Assembly: GCF_024320865.1 (NCBI RefSeq)
Contig: NZ_JANDBD010000012.1
Span: 180,792 to 244,791 of the forward strand
Direction of reading: 5' to 3'
Source: Mycolicibacterium arenosum
Lineage (GTDB): Bacteria > Actinomycetota > Actinomycetes > Mycobacteriales > Mycobacteriaceae
DNA: 64,000 bases
In this document: one piece after another, positions 52,689 through 61,514 of the stretch
Layout: every line of letters begins with the position of its first letter
Numbering within the stretch: the first letter of the stretch is position 1
Notes under the pieces: model-generated
Told to the model about the DNA's origin: nothing
Seen by the model: the letters and a program-made list of their open reading frames with translations, nothing else
Database searches by the model: none
Program-made: the position numbers and the translations under genes

Positions 52689-53708
52689 CTAGCCGAACGT
52701 CTTGGCCGCGGCCACCGCGACGTCGGTCGCCGCGTCGCAGTGCGGCGCGTCGACGCTGACGGTCGCCGCGGGCGAGGTGGCCCACTCCCCCATGTCGATC
52801 GACGCACCACCGCTCGTCTTGCGAACGAGTTCAGCGCCGACGAACGCGATCGCCGCGCAGAACTCGTTGCCGACGTACACCTCGACGCCGTCGCGCTTCT
52901 CCATGAGGAAGTCGGCCTCGGAGTCCTTCGGACTGCGTGGTTTCATCTCGAGTCGTACGTCGACATCGGATTCGTCGCGCCGCAGCGTGAACGCACACAG
53001 ATACGGCAGGTCCGCCGCGGAGTCCCACGCCGAGACGCCGTCCAGTCGGTCGAGCACTGCGCACGGATCGAACTCCGCGGCTCGCACCTGATAGACCGCA
53101 AGCGCGTCACGCAACGGCAATCGCATCGGATCCAGCGCCACCACAACGGCTTTGGTGAACTCCTCGATGAACTCGCAGCCCTGCCCCGAGATCAGCTCCG
53201 CGAGTTGCAGGTGGGGCTGCTCCGCGGTGGTCAGCGCCGGGGCGCCCGGCAGTTCGTCCAGTGGCAGCGGCACCTGCAGTCCGCAGCCGGCGTCGTAAAA
53301 GGGGTATACGGGCCGGTCTCCGACGGTGAACACCGGCGTATCGGCATCGGTATCCGCCATCGCCACCACGACGCTGACGATCTTAGGTTCCGCGCTGCCC
53401 GCCACCTTGACCTCGAGCTCGCAGGAGTTGAACTCGAACATCGTTCCCGCCGAGAGCACTTCGCCGATTGTGGCCAGCGCCTGGCGAGTGGTGAAGCCGC
53501 ACGGATCGATGCGCCTGATCGCCCGCAGATAGGCCTGCGTCGCCGACTCGTCGTCGGTCACGGACTGTCCGTAACTCGGCACCGCACCGGCGAAGAAGAC
53601 GGCCGGGTCGACGTCGCGCGGGCCGGCGACCGGCGCACCGTCCGTCGTCCATGCACAGCCGGTGACCACCAGGAGCAGCCCCAGCAGCACGCCCAGCAGC
53701 CGCTTCAT
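52689..53708 (-). CDS. Hypothetical lipoprotein (DUF3558-like)
   Basis: 339 residues. Signal peptide with lipobox LVVTGC (Cys18). Two similar halves are suggested by IDPCGFTTRQALATIGEVLS...FNSCELEVKV and FDPCAVLDRLDGVSAW...YLCAFTLRRDESDVDVRLEM, each with a D-P-C and a later cysteine; this D-P-C arrangement is common in DUF3558-type mycobacterial lipoproteins. The function is unknown. Confidence 0.72.
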   Translation of the reverse strand: MKRLLGVLLGLLLVVTGCAWTTDGAPVAGPRDVDPAVFFAGAVPSYGQSVTDDESATQAYLRAIRRIDPCGFTTRQALATIGEVLSAGTMFEFNSCELEVKVAGSAEPKIVSVVVAMADTDADTPVFTVGDRPVYPFYDAGCGLQVPLPLDELPGAPALTTAEQPHLQLAELISGQGCEFIEEFTKAVVVALDPMRLPLRDALAVYQVRAAEFDPCAVLDRLDGVSAWDSAADLPYLCAFTLRRDESDVDVRLEMKPRSPKDSEADFLMEKRDGVEVYVGNEFCAAIAFVGAELVRKTSGGASIDMGEWATSPAATVSVDAPHCDAATDVAVAAAKTFG

Positions 53709-53806
53709 CCGGTCAGTCTGGCACGCGACACCTCAGGCCGTGGCCGACCGGAACTCCGGCGAGCGCGACTCCCGCCCACCTGCCGGTTAGCTGTCCGCCC
53801 GCTCTC

Positions 53807-53859
53807 GTTACGCAGCCGAAACACAACGAGACCCTTCCCGAAACACAACCGGCGGTTAC
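53807..53859 (+). promoter_or_regulatory. GlnR-like boxes upstream of amtB
   Basis: GTTAC-n6-GAAAC (53807-53822) fits the actinobacterial GlnR half-site gTnAc-n6-GaAAc exactly. A second GAAAC (53840-53844) lies 22 bp on, the canonical period, preceded by a degenerate GAGAC; GTTAC recurs at 53855-53859. GlnR is known to activate amt and glutamine synthetase genes on nitrogen limitation. Confidence 0.65.
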
Positions 53860-53911
53860 TGCCTGTGAACGGTCCGACGAGCGACCGCATCACTTTCAGG
53901 AGTAATCAGGG

Positions 53912-55174
53912 ATGGACGTAGTCGATACCGGCACCACGGCATTCATGCTGTGTTGCATCATCGGGCTCACGCTCATGATCCCCGGCCTCGCGCTGTTCTA
54001 CGGCGGCATGGTCTCGGTGAAGAGCTCGACGAACATGATGATGATGACCTTCGGCGCGGTGGCGATCGTCGGCGTGCTCTGGGTGCTGTTCGGATTCTCG
54101 ATGGTCTTCGGAACCTCGTACGGCGGCTTCCTCGGAAGCATCACCGAATTCGCGGGCATGAAGGACCTCCTCGAATCGCAGACCACGATCTCCGGCCTGC
54201 CGGTGAGCTTGTTCGCCCTGTTCCAGGCACTGTTCGCCGCGATCACCGTGGCGCTGATCTCGGGCGCGGTCGCCGACCGGATGAAGTTCGGCGCGTGGAT
54301 GCTGTTCGCGACCCTCTGGGCCGTCCTGGTGTACTTCCCCGTCGCGCACTGGGTGTTCGCGTTCGACGGCGTGGTGACCGAGAACGCGGTCGGCGGCTGG
54401 ATCGCCAACCAACTCGGAGCGATCGACTTCGCAGGCGGCACCGCAGTGCACATCAACGCGGGCGCCGCGGCGCTCGCCGTGGCGATCGTGCTCGGGAAGT
54501 CCGCGATGTTCGGGCAGCTGCGCAAGCCGCACAACGTGCCGCTGACGCTGCTCGGCGCGGGCCTGCTGTGGGCCGGCTGGTACGCCTTCAACGGCGGCTC
54601 GGCGCTGGCGGCGGGTAACTCGGCTGCCATCGTCATGGTCACCACGTTCGTCGCCACCTGCGCGGCGACGCTGGCCTGGCTTGCGGTCGAGAAGATCAAG
54701 GACGGCCACGTCACCGGCGTGGGAGCGGCTTCGGGTGCGATCACCGGTCTGGTCGCCATCACCCCCGCCTGCGGTGCGGTCACGCCCGTCGGCGCCATCG
54801 CCGTCGGTGCGATCGCGGGCGCGATCTGCGTGTACGCGGTCGGCCTGAAGTCCAAGTTCGGGTACGACGACTCGCTCGACGTGGTCGGCGTGCACCTCGT
54901 CGGCGGCGTCGTCGGCACCCTGCTGATCGGCTTCTTCGCCAGCGAGGGCATGCCCAACGGGGTCAACGGCGTGTTCTACGGCGGCGACTTCAGCCAACTC
55001 TGGAAGCAGGCGGTGGCCGCGTTCTCCGTGCTGGCGTACTCCTTCATCGTCGCCTACGTCATCGCCTTCGCGTTGAAGAAGACGATGGGCATCAGGATCT
55101 CTCCGGAGGACGAGGAGAAGGGCATCGACGCGGTGTCCCATCGCGAATCGTCCTACGAGCTGGCGAGCACCTAG
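53912..55174 (+). CDS. amtB: Ammonium transporter, Amt family
   Basis: 420 residues from ATG 53912 behind AGGAGTAA. Eleven hydrophobic segments. Amt signatures: MIPGLALFYGGMVSVKSSTNMMMMTFGAVAIVGVLW, FPVAHWVFAFDG, DFAGGTAVHINAGAAALAVAIVLGKS (pore His), and DDSLDVVGVHLVGGVVGTLLIGFFA (second pore His). GlnR-like boxes precede it. A T-tailed hairpin after it separates it from the downstream synthetase gene. Called amt1 in M. smegmatis, where it also heads this cluster. No glnK-glnD genes follow. Confidence 0.94.
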   Translation: MDVVDTGTTAFMLCCIIGLTLMIPGLALFYGGMVSVKSSTNMMMMTFGAVAIVGVLWVLFGFSMVFGTSYGGFLGSITEFAGMKDLLESQTTISGLPVSLFALFQALFAAITVALISGAVADRMKFGAWMLFATLWAVLVYFPVAHWVFAFDGVVTENAVGGWIANQLGAIDFAGGTAVHINAGAAALAVAIVLGKSAMFGQLRKPHNVPLTLLGAGLLWAGWYAFNGGSALAAGNSAAIVMVTTFVATCAATLAWLAVEKIKDGHVTGVGAASGAITGLVAITPACGAVTPVGAIAVGAIAGAICVYAVGLKSKFGYDDSLDVVGVHLVGGVVGTLLIGFFASEGMPNGVNGVFYGGDFSQLWKQAVAAFSVLAYSFIVAYVIAFALKKTMGIRISPEDEEKGIDAVSHRESSYELAST

Positions 55175-55181
55175 ATCGACG

Positions 55182-55222
55182 AGCCCCGTTCGGTGCGCAC
55201 CAGCGCGCCGGGCGGGGCTTTT
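55182..55222 (+). terminator. Intrinsic terminator after amtB
   Basis: AGCCCCG (55182-55188) pairs with CGGGGCT (55213-55219) followed by TTTT, with GGTGCGC/GCGCGCC-type pairing within. The only hairpin in the window with a clear T-run. Confidence 0.75.
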
Positions 55223-55283
55223 CGCCGTGCACCGTGTTTCTTCTCCTGATACTTTGATTCCTAACAAGAGACAAGGACTCCGC

Positions 55284-56585
55284 ATGACCGACCTTCAGAC
55301 CCTCGCCGAGGACGCGGGCACGAAGTTCCTGCTCGCCCTCTTCGTCGATCTCCGAGGCAAGCCGTGCGCGAAGCTGGTGCCCGTCGAAGCCGTCGACCAA
55401 CTCGCCACGGAGGGAGTCGGTTTCGCCGGCTACGCCGTCGGCGCGATGGGCCAGGAGCCCAAGGACCCCGACCTGATGGCGATGCCCGACCCGGCGTCGT
55501 TCACGCCGATTCCCTTCGTCAAGGAGGGCCTGGCGATCGTGCACTGCGATCCGCACGTCAACGGCGAACCCTGGCCGTACGCCCCGCGGGTCATCCTCAA
55601 GAACCTGATCACGCAGGCCGCCGACGCCGGGTACGAGCCGTGGGTCGGAGCCGAGGTGGAGTACTTCCTGCTGAAGCGCACCGCCGACGGCGGCCTGGTC
55701 ACCGCCGACGCCGACGACACCGCCGATCAACCGTGTTACGACGCCCGCGGCGTGACCAGGATGTACGAGCACCTGACGACGATCTCGACGGCGATGAACG
55801 CGCTCGGCTGGTCCAACTACGCCAACGACCACGAGGACGGCAACGGCCAGTTCGAGCAGAACTTCCAGTTCGCCGAGGCGCTCACCACCGCCGACCGCGT
55901 CGTCACGCTGCGCTACCTGCTGTCGGTGCTGGCCGCCGAACGCGGGATGATCGCGACGTTCATGCCGAAGCCGTTCAGCGACCGCACGGGAAGCGGCCTG
56001 CACCTTCACATTTCGCTCACCAGCGCGGGCACACCGGTGTTCCCCGACGCGGCCGACGACCGCGGCCTCGGGCTGTCGGCGACGGCGTACTCGTTCATCG
56101 GCGGCATCCTCGACCACGCGTGCGCGCTGCAGGCGCTCGTCGGGCCGACCGTCAACTCCTACAAGCGGACCGGCGCCGTCTCCACCGCGTCTGGCGCATC
56201 CTGGGCCCCTCGCACGCCCACCTACGGAGGCAACGATCGCACCCACTACATCCGCGTTCCCGACGATCAGCGCATCGAGATGCGCGGCGCCGACGGCTCG
56301 GCCAACCCGTACCTCGCGATTGCCGCCGCTCTCGGCGCGGGAATCGACGGCGTCAAGCGCAGCCTCGATCCGGGCGCCGTCGGTGGCGGGTCCATCCGCA
56401 CCCTGCCGCCCACTCTCCTGCACGCCGTCGACGAACTGGAGGGCGATCCGGTGATCGCCGGTGTCCTCGACGCCGCGGGCGACGGCGTCTCGGGATACTT
56501 CGCGAAGCTCAAGCGCGACGAGTTCTTCGCCTACCACAGCACCGTCGGAGCGTGGGAAGTCGATCAGTACCTCACCGCTTTCTAG
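55284..56585 (+). CDS. glnT: Type III glutamine synthetase-like ligase (GlnT / GMAS type)
   Basis: 433 residues from ATG 55284; an open frame to 55227 lacks a ribosome site. Gln-synt catalytic blocks: WVGAEVEYFLLKR, NDHEDGNGQFEQNFQFAEAL, FMPKPFSDRTGSGLHLHISL (ATP/Glu site), PTVNSYKRTG and IEMRGADGSANPYLAIAAAL. This subgroup includes rhizobial GlnT and gamma-glutamylmethylamide synthetase, which uses methylamine instead of ammonia. It precedes three glutamate-synthase-like subunit genes, so its product probably feeds them. Substrate unproven. Confidence 0.85.
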   Translation: MTDLQTLAEDAGTKFLLALFVDLRGKPCAKLVPVEAVDQLATEGVGFAGYAVGAMGQEPKDPDLMAMPDPASFTPIPFVKEGLAIVHCDPHVNGEPWPYAPRVILKNLITQAADAGYEPWVGAEVEYFLLKRTADGGLVTADADDTADQPCYDARGVTRMYEHLTTISTAMNALGWSNYANDHEDGNGQFEQNFQFAEALTTADRVVTLRYLLSVLAAERGMIATFMPKPFSDRTGSGLHLHISLTSAGTPVFPDAADDRGLGLSATAYSFIGGILDHACALQALVGPTVNSYKRTGAVSTASGASWAPRTPTYGGNDRTHYIRVPDDQRIEMRGADGSANPYLAIAAALGAGIDGVKRSLDPGAVGGGSIRTLPPTLLHAVDELEGDPVIAGVLDAAGDGVSGYFAKLKRDEFFAYHSTVGAWEVDQYLTAF

Positions 56586-56604
56586 TGAGAGAGAGGAGCA
56601 ACAC

Positions 56605-57492
56605 ATGTGCGGGATCATCGGGTTGCATCTGCGCAACCCGGACCTTCACCCCCACCTCGGCGGCCTGCTCACCGGGATGCTGTGCGAGATGGCCAACCGG
56701 GGCAGTGACTCGGCGGGTGTCGCCGTGTACGGAGACCCGACGTGGTCGCCGGCCGACACGGCGTGCGTGTCGGTGCTCGAGTCCACCCCCGACCTGGAAG
56801 CGGCCGTCACCGCCGAACTCGGTTGCGCCGTGTCGGTTTCCGATCTCGGCGATACCAGACTGGTCACCGCCGACGCCACCGCCGAGGCGCTGCGCGACGC
56901 GGTGGCCGCCGCCGACCCGACCGCGTTGATCGCCGGCTTCGGGTACGACGTCGCGGTGCTCAAGGGGGTCGGGCATCCACGGGCGCTCGCCGACTCCTGG
57001 GGACTGGCGAACGCGCAGGGCTGGCAGGGCGTCGGACACACCAGGATGGCGACCGAGTCCGCCGTCAACGCCGCCGGTGCCCACCCGTACGCGGTCGGCC
57101 AGGACCAGTGCCTGGTGCACAACGGCTCGTTCGCCAACCACGCCACCATCCGCCGCGAACTGCGCGCCGCCGGAGTGCATTTCGACAGCGAGAACGACAC
57201 CGAGGTCGGCGCCCGCTTCGTCGCCGACCAACTCGCCGGCGGTCGCGACGTCGAGACCGCGCTGAAGGAACTGTGCGCCACCTTCGACGGCTTCTACACG
57301 CTGCTGGTGTCCAACCGGGACTCGTTCGCCGTCGTCCGAGACGCCATCGCCTGCAAGCCCGCCGTCATCGCCGAGACCGCCGACTGGGTCGCGATGGCCA
57401 GCGAGTACCGTGCGCTCTCCGGTCTGCCGGGGGTCGAGCGCGCACGGATCTGGGAACCGGAACCGGAGGTGGTGTACGCATGGAGCCGTTGA
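56605..57492 (+). CDS. glxB: Class II glutamine amidotransferase subunit (GlxB/MgsA-like)
   Basis: 295 residues; ATG behind GAGAGGAG. The catalytic Cys2 is in MCGIIGLHL; MANRGSDSAGVAVYGD, GVGHTRMATESAVNAAGAHPYA and CLVHNGSFANHATIRREL complete the Ntn-hydrolase glutaminase fold, like the N-terminal domain of glutamate synthase as a separate subunit. Rhizobial GlxB and methylotroph N-methylglutamate synthase MgsA are the nearest types. It overlaps the next gene by 13 nt. Confidence 0.85.
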   Translation: MCGIIGLHLRNPDLHPHLGGLLTGMLCEMANRGSDSAGVAVYGDPTWSPADTACVSVLESTPDLEAAVTAELGCAVSVSDLGDTRLVTADATAEALRDAVAAADPTALIAGFGYDVAVLKGVGHPRALADSWGLANAQGWQGVGHTRMATESAVNAAGAHPYAVGQDQCLVHNGSFANHATIRRELRAAGVHFDSENDTEVGARFVADQLAGGRDVETALKELCATFDGFYTLLVSNRDSFAVVRDAIACKPAVIAETADWVAMASEYRALSGLPGVERARIWEPEPEVVYAWSR

Positions 57493-58172
57493 CCGCAACG
57501 CGTTTCGACTTGAAGACCACGCCGCTGCGCGACGTCAACTCGGCACTGCACGCCGCCGATGTGACGGGTGAGTTCATCATCGACAACCCCGCGGGTGCCC
57601 ACAACGTCGCCGTCGGCCTCAACGCCCCCGTCAAGGTGACCGTGGCGGGCCACGTCGGCTACTACGCCGCGGGCATGAACCAGTTGGCCGAGATCACCAT
57701 CGACGGCAACGCGGGCACCGGTGTCGCCGAGAACATGATGAGCGGCACGGTGTGGGTCAGGGGCAACGCCTCGCAGTCCGCGGGTGCGACGGCCCACGGC
57801 GGGCTTCTGGTCGTGGAGGGTGACGCCGCAGCGCGGTGCGGCATCTCGATGAAGGGCGTCGACATCGTCATCGGCGGCGACATCGGCCACATGAGCGCCT
57901 TCATGGCACAGGCGGGCACCTTGGTGGTGCGCGGCAATGCCGGTGAAGCGCTGGGTGATTCGATCTACGAGGCGAGGCTGTACGTCCGCGGCGCCGTCGC
58001 ATCGCTGGGCGCCGACTGCGTCGCGAAGGAGATGCGCGCCGAGCACCACGAGGAACTGGGCCGGCTGCTCAAGGCCGCGGGCTTCGGCGACGACGACACG
58101 TCGGCCTACACGCGCTACGGCTCGGCCCGAAACCTTTACCACTTCCACGTCGACCATGCGAGTGCGTACTGA
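57480..58172 (+). CDS. glxC: GXGXG-domain subunit (GlxC/MgsB-like)
   Basis: 230 residues from ATG 57480. A right-handed beta-helix of the glutamate synthase C-terminal type, seen as repeating turns ITIDGNAGTGVAENMMSGTVWVRGNASQSAGATAHGGLLVVEGDAAARCGISMKGVDIVIGGDIGHMSAFMAQAGTLVVRGNAGEALGDSIYEARLYV. It is the structural subunit between amidotransferase and synthase subunits. Shares one base with the next gene (TGATG). Confidence 0.86.
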   Translation: MEPLTATRFDLKTTPLRDVNSALHAADVTGEFIIDNPAGAHNVAVGLNAPVKVTVAGHVGYYAAGMNQLAEITIDGNAGTGVAENMMSGTVWVRGNASQSAGATAHGGLLVVEGDAAARCGISMKGVDIVIGGDIGHMSAFMAQAGTLVVRGNAGEALGDSIYEARLYVRGAVASLGADCVAKEMRAEHHEELGRLLKAAGFGDDDTSAYTRYGSARNLYHFHVDHASAY

Positions 58173-59503
58173 TGAGCTACACCGCCGAAGAGCGGGCCGG
58201 ACTGGGCCTGCGCGAATCCGCCACCTTCGACCGTACGACGATCGCCGCCATCCAGCGGGCCGCCGAGACTGGGGTATACGACATCCGCGGCTGGGGTGCC
58301 AAGCGCCCGCTGCCGCACTTCGACGACCTGCTGTTCCTGGGCGCGTCGATGTCGCGCTACCCGCTGGAGGGCTATCGGGAGCGCTGCGACACCGACGTCG
58401 TGCTGGGCACCCGACACGCGAAACACCCTCTGCACCTGTCGATTCCGGTGACCATCGCCGGGATGAGCTTCGGCGCGCTCTCCGGCCCGGCCAAGGAGGC
58501 CCTCGGCCGCGGCGCGAGTGAGGTCGGCACGTCGACCACCACCGGCGACGGCGGGATGACGCCCGAGGAGCGCGGGCAGAGCAAGTACCTGGTGTACCAG
58601 TACCTCCCGTCGCGCTACGGCATGAACCCCGACGACCTGCGCCGCGCCGACGCCATCGAGGTGGTACTCGGGCAGGGCGCCAAGCCCGGCGGCGGCGGAA
58701 TGCTGTTGGGCCAGAAGATCTCCGATCGCGTCGCCGGGATGCGCACCCTGCCCGCGGGCATCGATCAGCGCTCGGCGTGCCGTCACCCCGACTGGACCGG
58801 GCCCGACGATCTGACCATCAAGATCAACGAGCTGCGGGAGATCACCGACTGGGAGAAGCCGATCTACGTGAAGGTCGGTGCCACCCGCACGTACTACGAC
58901 GTGAAGCTGGCCGTGCACGCCGGCGCGGACGTCGTCGTGGTCGACGGCATGCAGGGCGGCACCGCCGCCACCCAGGAGGTGTTCATCGAGCACGTCGGAG
59001 TGCCGACGCTGGCGGCGCTGCCGCAGGCCGTCCGCGCGCTGCAGGAACTCGGGGTGCACCGGAAGGGCGTGCAGCTCATCGTCTCCGGCGGTATCCGCAA
59101 CGGCGCCGACGTCGCCAAGGCACTGGCCCTCGGCGCCGATGCCGTCGCGATCGGCACCGCCGCGCTGATCGCGCTCGGCGACAACCACCCGCGCTACGCG
59201 CGGGAGTACGAGAAGCTCGGCAGCGCAGCCGGTTTCTACGACGACTACCAGGACGGCCGCGACCCGGCGGGCATCACCACCCAGGATCCCGAGTTGGCCG
59301 CGCGCTTCGACCCGGTCGAGGGCGGTCGCAGGCTGGCCAACTACCTCCGCGTGCTGACCATGGAGGCGCAGACCATCGCGCGGGCGTGTGGCAAGTCCCA
59401 CGTGCAGCACCTGGAACCCGACGATCTCGTCGCCGTCAGCATCGAGGCGGCCGCCATGGCCAGGGTGCCTCTCGCGGGCACCGACTGGATCCCCGGCACG
59501 TGA
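58172..59503 (+). CDS. glxD: FMN-binding glutamate synthase-like subunit (GlxD/MgsC-like)
   Basis: 443 residues. The TIM-barrel synthase domain: PVTIAGMSFGALSGPAKEALGRGASEVGTSTTTGDGGM, KYLVYQYLPSRYGMNPDDLRRADAIEVVLGQGAKPGGGGMLLGQKI, VDGMQGGTAATQEVFIEHVGVPTLAALPQAVRAL and VSGGIRNGADVAKALALGADAVAIGTAALIALG, which binds FMN. It would transfer ammonia or methylamine to 2-oxoglutarate or glutamate. Overlaps the FAD gene (GTGA). Confidence 0.88.
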   Translation: MSYTAEERAGLGLRESATFDRTTIAAIQRAAETGVYDIRGWGAKRPLPHFDDLLFLGASMSRYPLEGYRERCDTDVVLGTRHAKHPLHLSIPVTIAGMSFGALSGPAKEALGRGASEVGTSTTTGDGGMTPEERGQSKYLVYQYLPSRYGMNPDDLRRADAIEVVLGQGAKPGGGGMLLGQKISDRVAGMRTLPAGIDQRSACRHPDWTGPDDLTIKINELREITDWEKPIYVKVGATRTYYDVKLAVHAGADVVVVDGMQGGTAATQEVFIEHVGVPTLAALPQAVRALQELGVHRKGVQLIVSGGIRNGADVAKALALGADAVAIGTAALIALGDNHPRYAREYEKLGSAAGFYDDYQDGRDPAGITTQDPELAARFDPVEGGRRLANYLRVLTMEAQTIARACGKSHVQHLEPDDLVAVSIEAAAMARVPLAGTDWIPGT

Positions 59504-60687
59504 CCGAGACCGCGGACGTCGTCATCGTCGGTGGCGGACTGGAAGGCACCGCGGCGGCGTGGGCACTGGCCGAGCGCGGCGTGACGAACGTCGTTGTCGC
59601 AGAGAGGAACACCGTCGGATCCGGTATGACCGGGAAGTCCTCGGGTATCGTCCGCTGCCACTACGGCGTCAGCTCGCTGGCCGCGATGGCGACCGTCGGC
59701 CTCGACGTCTTCGAGCGTGCCGAGGAGTTGTTCGGCACCGACATCGGCTTCCGGCAACCCGGTTACGTCGTGGGGGTCGGCGAGGCCAACGTCGACGCAC
59801 TGCGCAAGAGCCTGGCGGCGCAGCGGTCCGTCGGCGTCGACACCGAGGAGATCGACGCCGCCGAGGTCGCGGACATGTGGCCGACCGCAGACCTGACGCC
59901 GTTCGCCGCGTTCGCGTGGGAGCGCCGCGGTGGCTACGGCGACGCCTATCAGACTGCGCAGGCGTTCTCGGCGACCGCTCGGCGGGCCGGCGTACGCGTG
60001 CGGCAGAACTGCGCGGTGGCGGAGGTTCTCGTCGACTGTGGCCGGGCGCGCGGCGTGCGGCTACTCGACGGCGGTGAGATCGCCGCGGAGACCGTCGTCG
60101 TCGCCACCGGCGTGTGGATGCAGCCGCTGCTGGCGACGGTCGGCGTCGACGTCCCCATCCGGGTGCACCGCGAGCAGATCGTGCTGATCGCGCCGGGCGT
60201 GGATATCGCCGGGGCGCCGGTGTTCTCGGATCTGGTGTCGCTGCAGTACATCCGGCCGGAGCCGAACGGCGAACTGCTGTTCGGCAACTCGGATCTGGGC
60301 GAGCTCGAGATCGCCGACCCCGACGGGTACTCGAACCGCGCCACCGAGGCGTTCGTCGACCTCACCGTCGACAAGATCGGCACCCGGTTCCCCGGTCTCA
60401 CCGACGCGGCGATCACCAGCAGCTACGCGGGCTGCTACGACGTCACGCCGGACTGGAATCCGGTCATCTCGGCCACGGGCGTCGACGGGCTGCTGGTCGC
60501 CGCGGGGTTCAGCGGCCACGGCTTCAAGATCTCCCCGGCAGTGGGTCGGCTCGTCGCCGACCTGGTGATCGACGGCTACAGCCGCGACTCCCGCGTCCCG
60601 GCGAGCGACTTCCGGCTGTCGCGGTTCGCCGAGGGCGACCCGCTCAAGACGCCGTACCCCTACGTCGGCGCCGGCGAGATGCGCTAG
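59500..60687 (+). CDS. FAD-dependent oxidoreductase, sarcosine oxidase beta-like (DAO family)
   Basis: 395 residues from GTG 59500. Rossmann FAD motif VVIVGGGLEGTAAAWALAERG at the N terminus; GMTGKSSGIVRCHYG, TVVVATGVWMQPLL and the C-terminal CYDVTPDWNPVISATGVDGLLVAAGFSGHGFKISPAVGRLVADLV are those of SoxB-type amine oxidases. In N-methylglutamate pathways a SoxB-like protein is one of four dehydrogenase subunits; here it stands alone, so it may be a single-subunit oxidase of an N-methyl or secondary amino acid. Confidence 0.85.
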   Translation: MTETADVVIVGGGLEGTAAAWALAERGVTNVVVAERNTVGSGMTGKSSGIVRCHYGVSSLAAMATVGLDVFERAEELFGTDIGFRQPGYVVGVGEANVDALRKSLAAQRSVGVDTEEIDAAEVADMWPTADLTPFAAFAWERRGGYGDAYQTAQAFSATARRAGVRVRQNCAVAEVLVDCGRARGVRLLDGGEIAAETVVVATGVWMQPLLATVGVDVPIRVHREQIVLIAPGVDIAGAPVFSDLVSLQYIRPEPNGELLFGNSDLGELEIADPDGYSNRATEAFVDLTVDKIGTRFPGLTDAAITSSYAGCYDVTPDWNPVISATGVDGLLVAAGFSGHGFKISPAVGRLVADLVIDGYSRDSRVPASDFRLSRFAEGDPLKTPYPYVGAGEMR

Positions 60688-60696
60688 ACAGGACCC

Positions 60697-61353
60697 GTGA
60701 CCTCAGAAGATCAGGTCCCGCTACTTCGCAACAGCTCCGGCAGCGCCCGCGACCGCGACCCCGAGGTCTCCGTCGACGAGCTCGAACTCGAGGCGGCGAT
60801 CGGGAAGAACGTCCGGCAACTACGTCAGCAGCACGGCCTGACGGTGGCCGAGACGGCCGCGCGCGTCGGCATCTCGAAGGCGATGCTGAGCAAGATCGAG
60901 AACGCGCAGACGTCGTGCAGCCTGTCGACGCTGGCGCTGCTGGCGAAGGGTTTCGACGTGCCGGTGACCAGCCTGTTCCGCGGCGCCGACGTGGAACGGC
61001 CGGCTGCGTTCGTCAAGGCGGGCACCGGCGCCGAGATCAAGCGCGAGGGCACCCGCGAGGGCCACGAGTACCAGTTGCTCGGCTCGCTGCGCGGCGAGCA
61101 CAAGCGGCTCGAGTGCCTGCTCGTCACGCTGTCGGCGAAGAGCCAGGTCTACCCACTGTTCCAGCACCCCGGCACCGAGTTCATCTACCTGCTCGAGGGC
61201 GTCATGGACTACGGCCACAGCAGGTCGGTGTACCGGATGCAGCCCGGCGACTCGCTGCAGATCGACGGGGAGGGCGCGCACGGACCCGTCGACCTCGTCG
61301 AGGTGCCGATCCGTTTCCTGTCGGTTATCGCCTTCCCCGATTCCCAGGTCTAA
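60697..61353 (+). CDS. XRE-family regulator with C-terminal cupin domain
   Basis: 218 residues from GTG 60697, 9 nt after the FAD gene. The HTH is IGKNVRQLRQQHGLTVAETAARVGISKAMLSKIENAQTSCSLSTLALLAKGFDVPVTSLF (residues ~31-90); the cupin_2 domain (FQHPGTEFIYLLEGVMDYGHSRSVYRMQPGDSLQIDGEGAHGPVDL) probably binds a small ligand. Likely the pathway-specific regulator of the amine/glutamate cluster. A large hairpin follows its stop by 3 nt. Confidence 0.86.
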   Translation: MTSEDQVPLLRNSSGSARDRDPEVSVDELELEAAIGKNVRQLRQQHGLTVAETAARVGISKAMLSKIENAQTSCSLSTLALLAKGFDVPVTSLFRGADVERPAAFVKAGTGAEIKREGTREGHEYQLLGSLRGEHKRLECLLVTLSAKSQVYPLFQHPGTEFIYLLEGVMDYGHSRSVYRMQPGDSLQIDGEGAHGPVDLVEVPIRFLSVIAFPDSQV

Positions 61354-61356
61354 CCC

Positions 61357-61420
61357 GCGCGAACGTTGGTTACCGCCACGGTCCGGTCGCCGGGAGCGTG
61401 GCGGTAACCAACGTTCGCGC
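61357..61420 (+). terminator. 24-bp-arm hairpin closing the amine/glutamate cluster
   Basis: Left arm 61357-61380 and right arm 61397-61420 are exact reverse complements over 24 nt (core GAACGTTGGTTACCGCCACG). The 16-nt loop contains CCGG-TCG-CCGG, which can pair too. It starts 3 nt after the XRE stop and has no T-run. The arm core recurs at 49112-49132. Confidence 0.6.
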
Positions 61421-61472
61421 AAAGGTCGGGCGGGGTTTGGAGCCGCGGGATCACCGGAGTAGGGTGTCCCAC

Positions 61473-61514
61473 GTGCAGCGGGTGCTCCTCCTCGGACGCC
61501 GCGACGGAGTCTGA
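61473..61514 (+). CDS. leuL: leuA leader peptide
   Basis: 13 residues, MQRVLLLGRRDGV, with three Leu codons in a row (CTC CTC CTC). The GTG at 61473 lies 7 nt after a TAGGGT -10 box (61460-61465), so the transcript would begin at the start codon; a GTG at 61464 is in frame. Such Leu-rich leaders precede leuA in actinobacteria and sense leucyl-tRNA supply by ribosome stalling. Confidence 0.7.
   Translation: MQRVLLLGRRDGV

Noticed and set aside
55240..55283. GlnR box before the type III synthetase gene
   Set aside because: GTTTC and GATAC are present in reverse orientation, but spacing and bases fit the consensus poorly.
60114..61514. 466-codon plus-strand frame ending at the leuA leader stop
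   Set aside because: It overlaps the FAD oxidase and XRE genes in another frame; only its last 13-16 codons, the leucine leader, look real.
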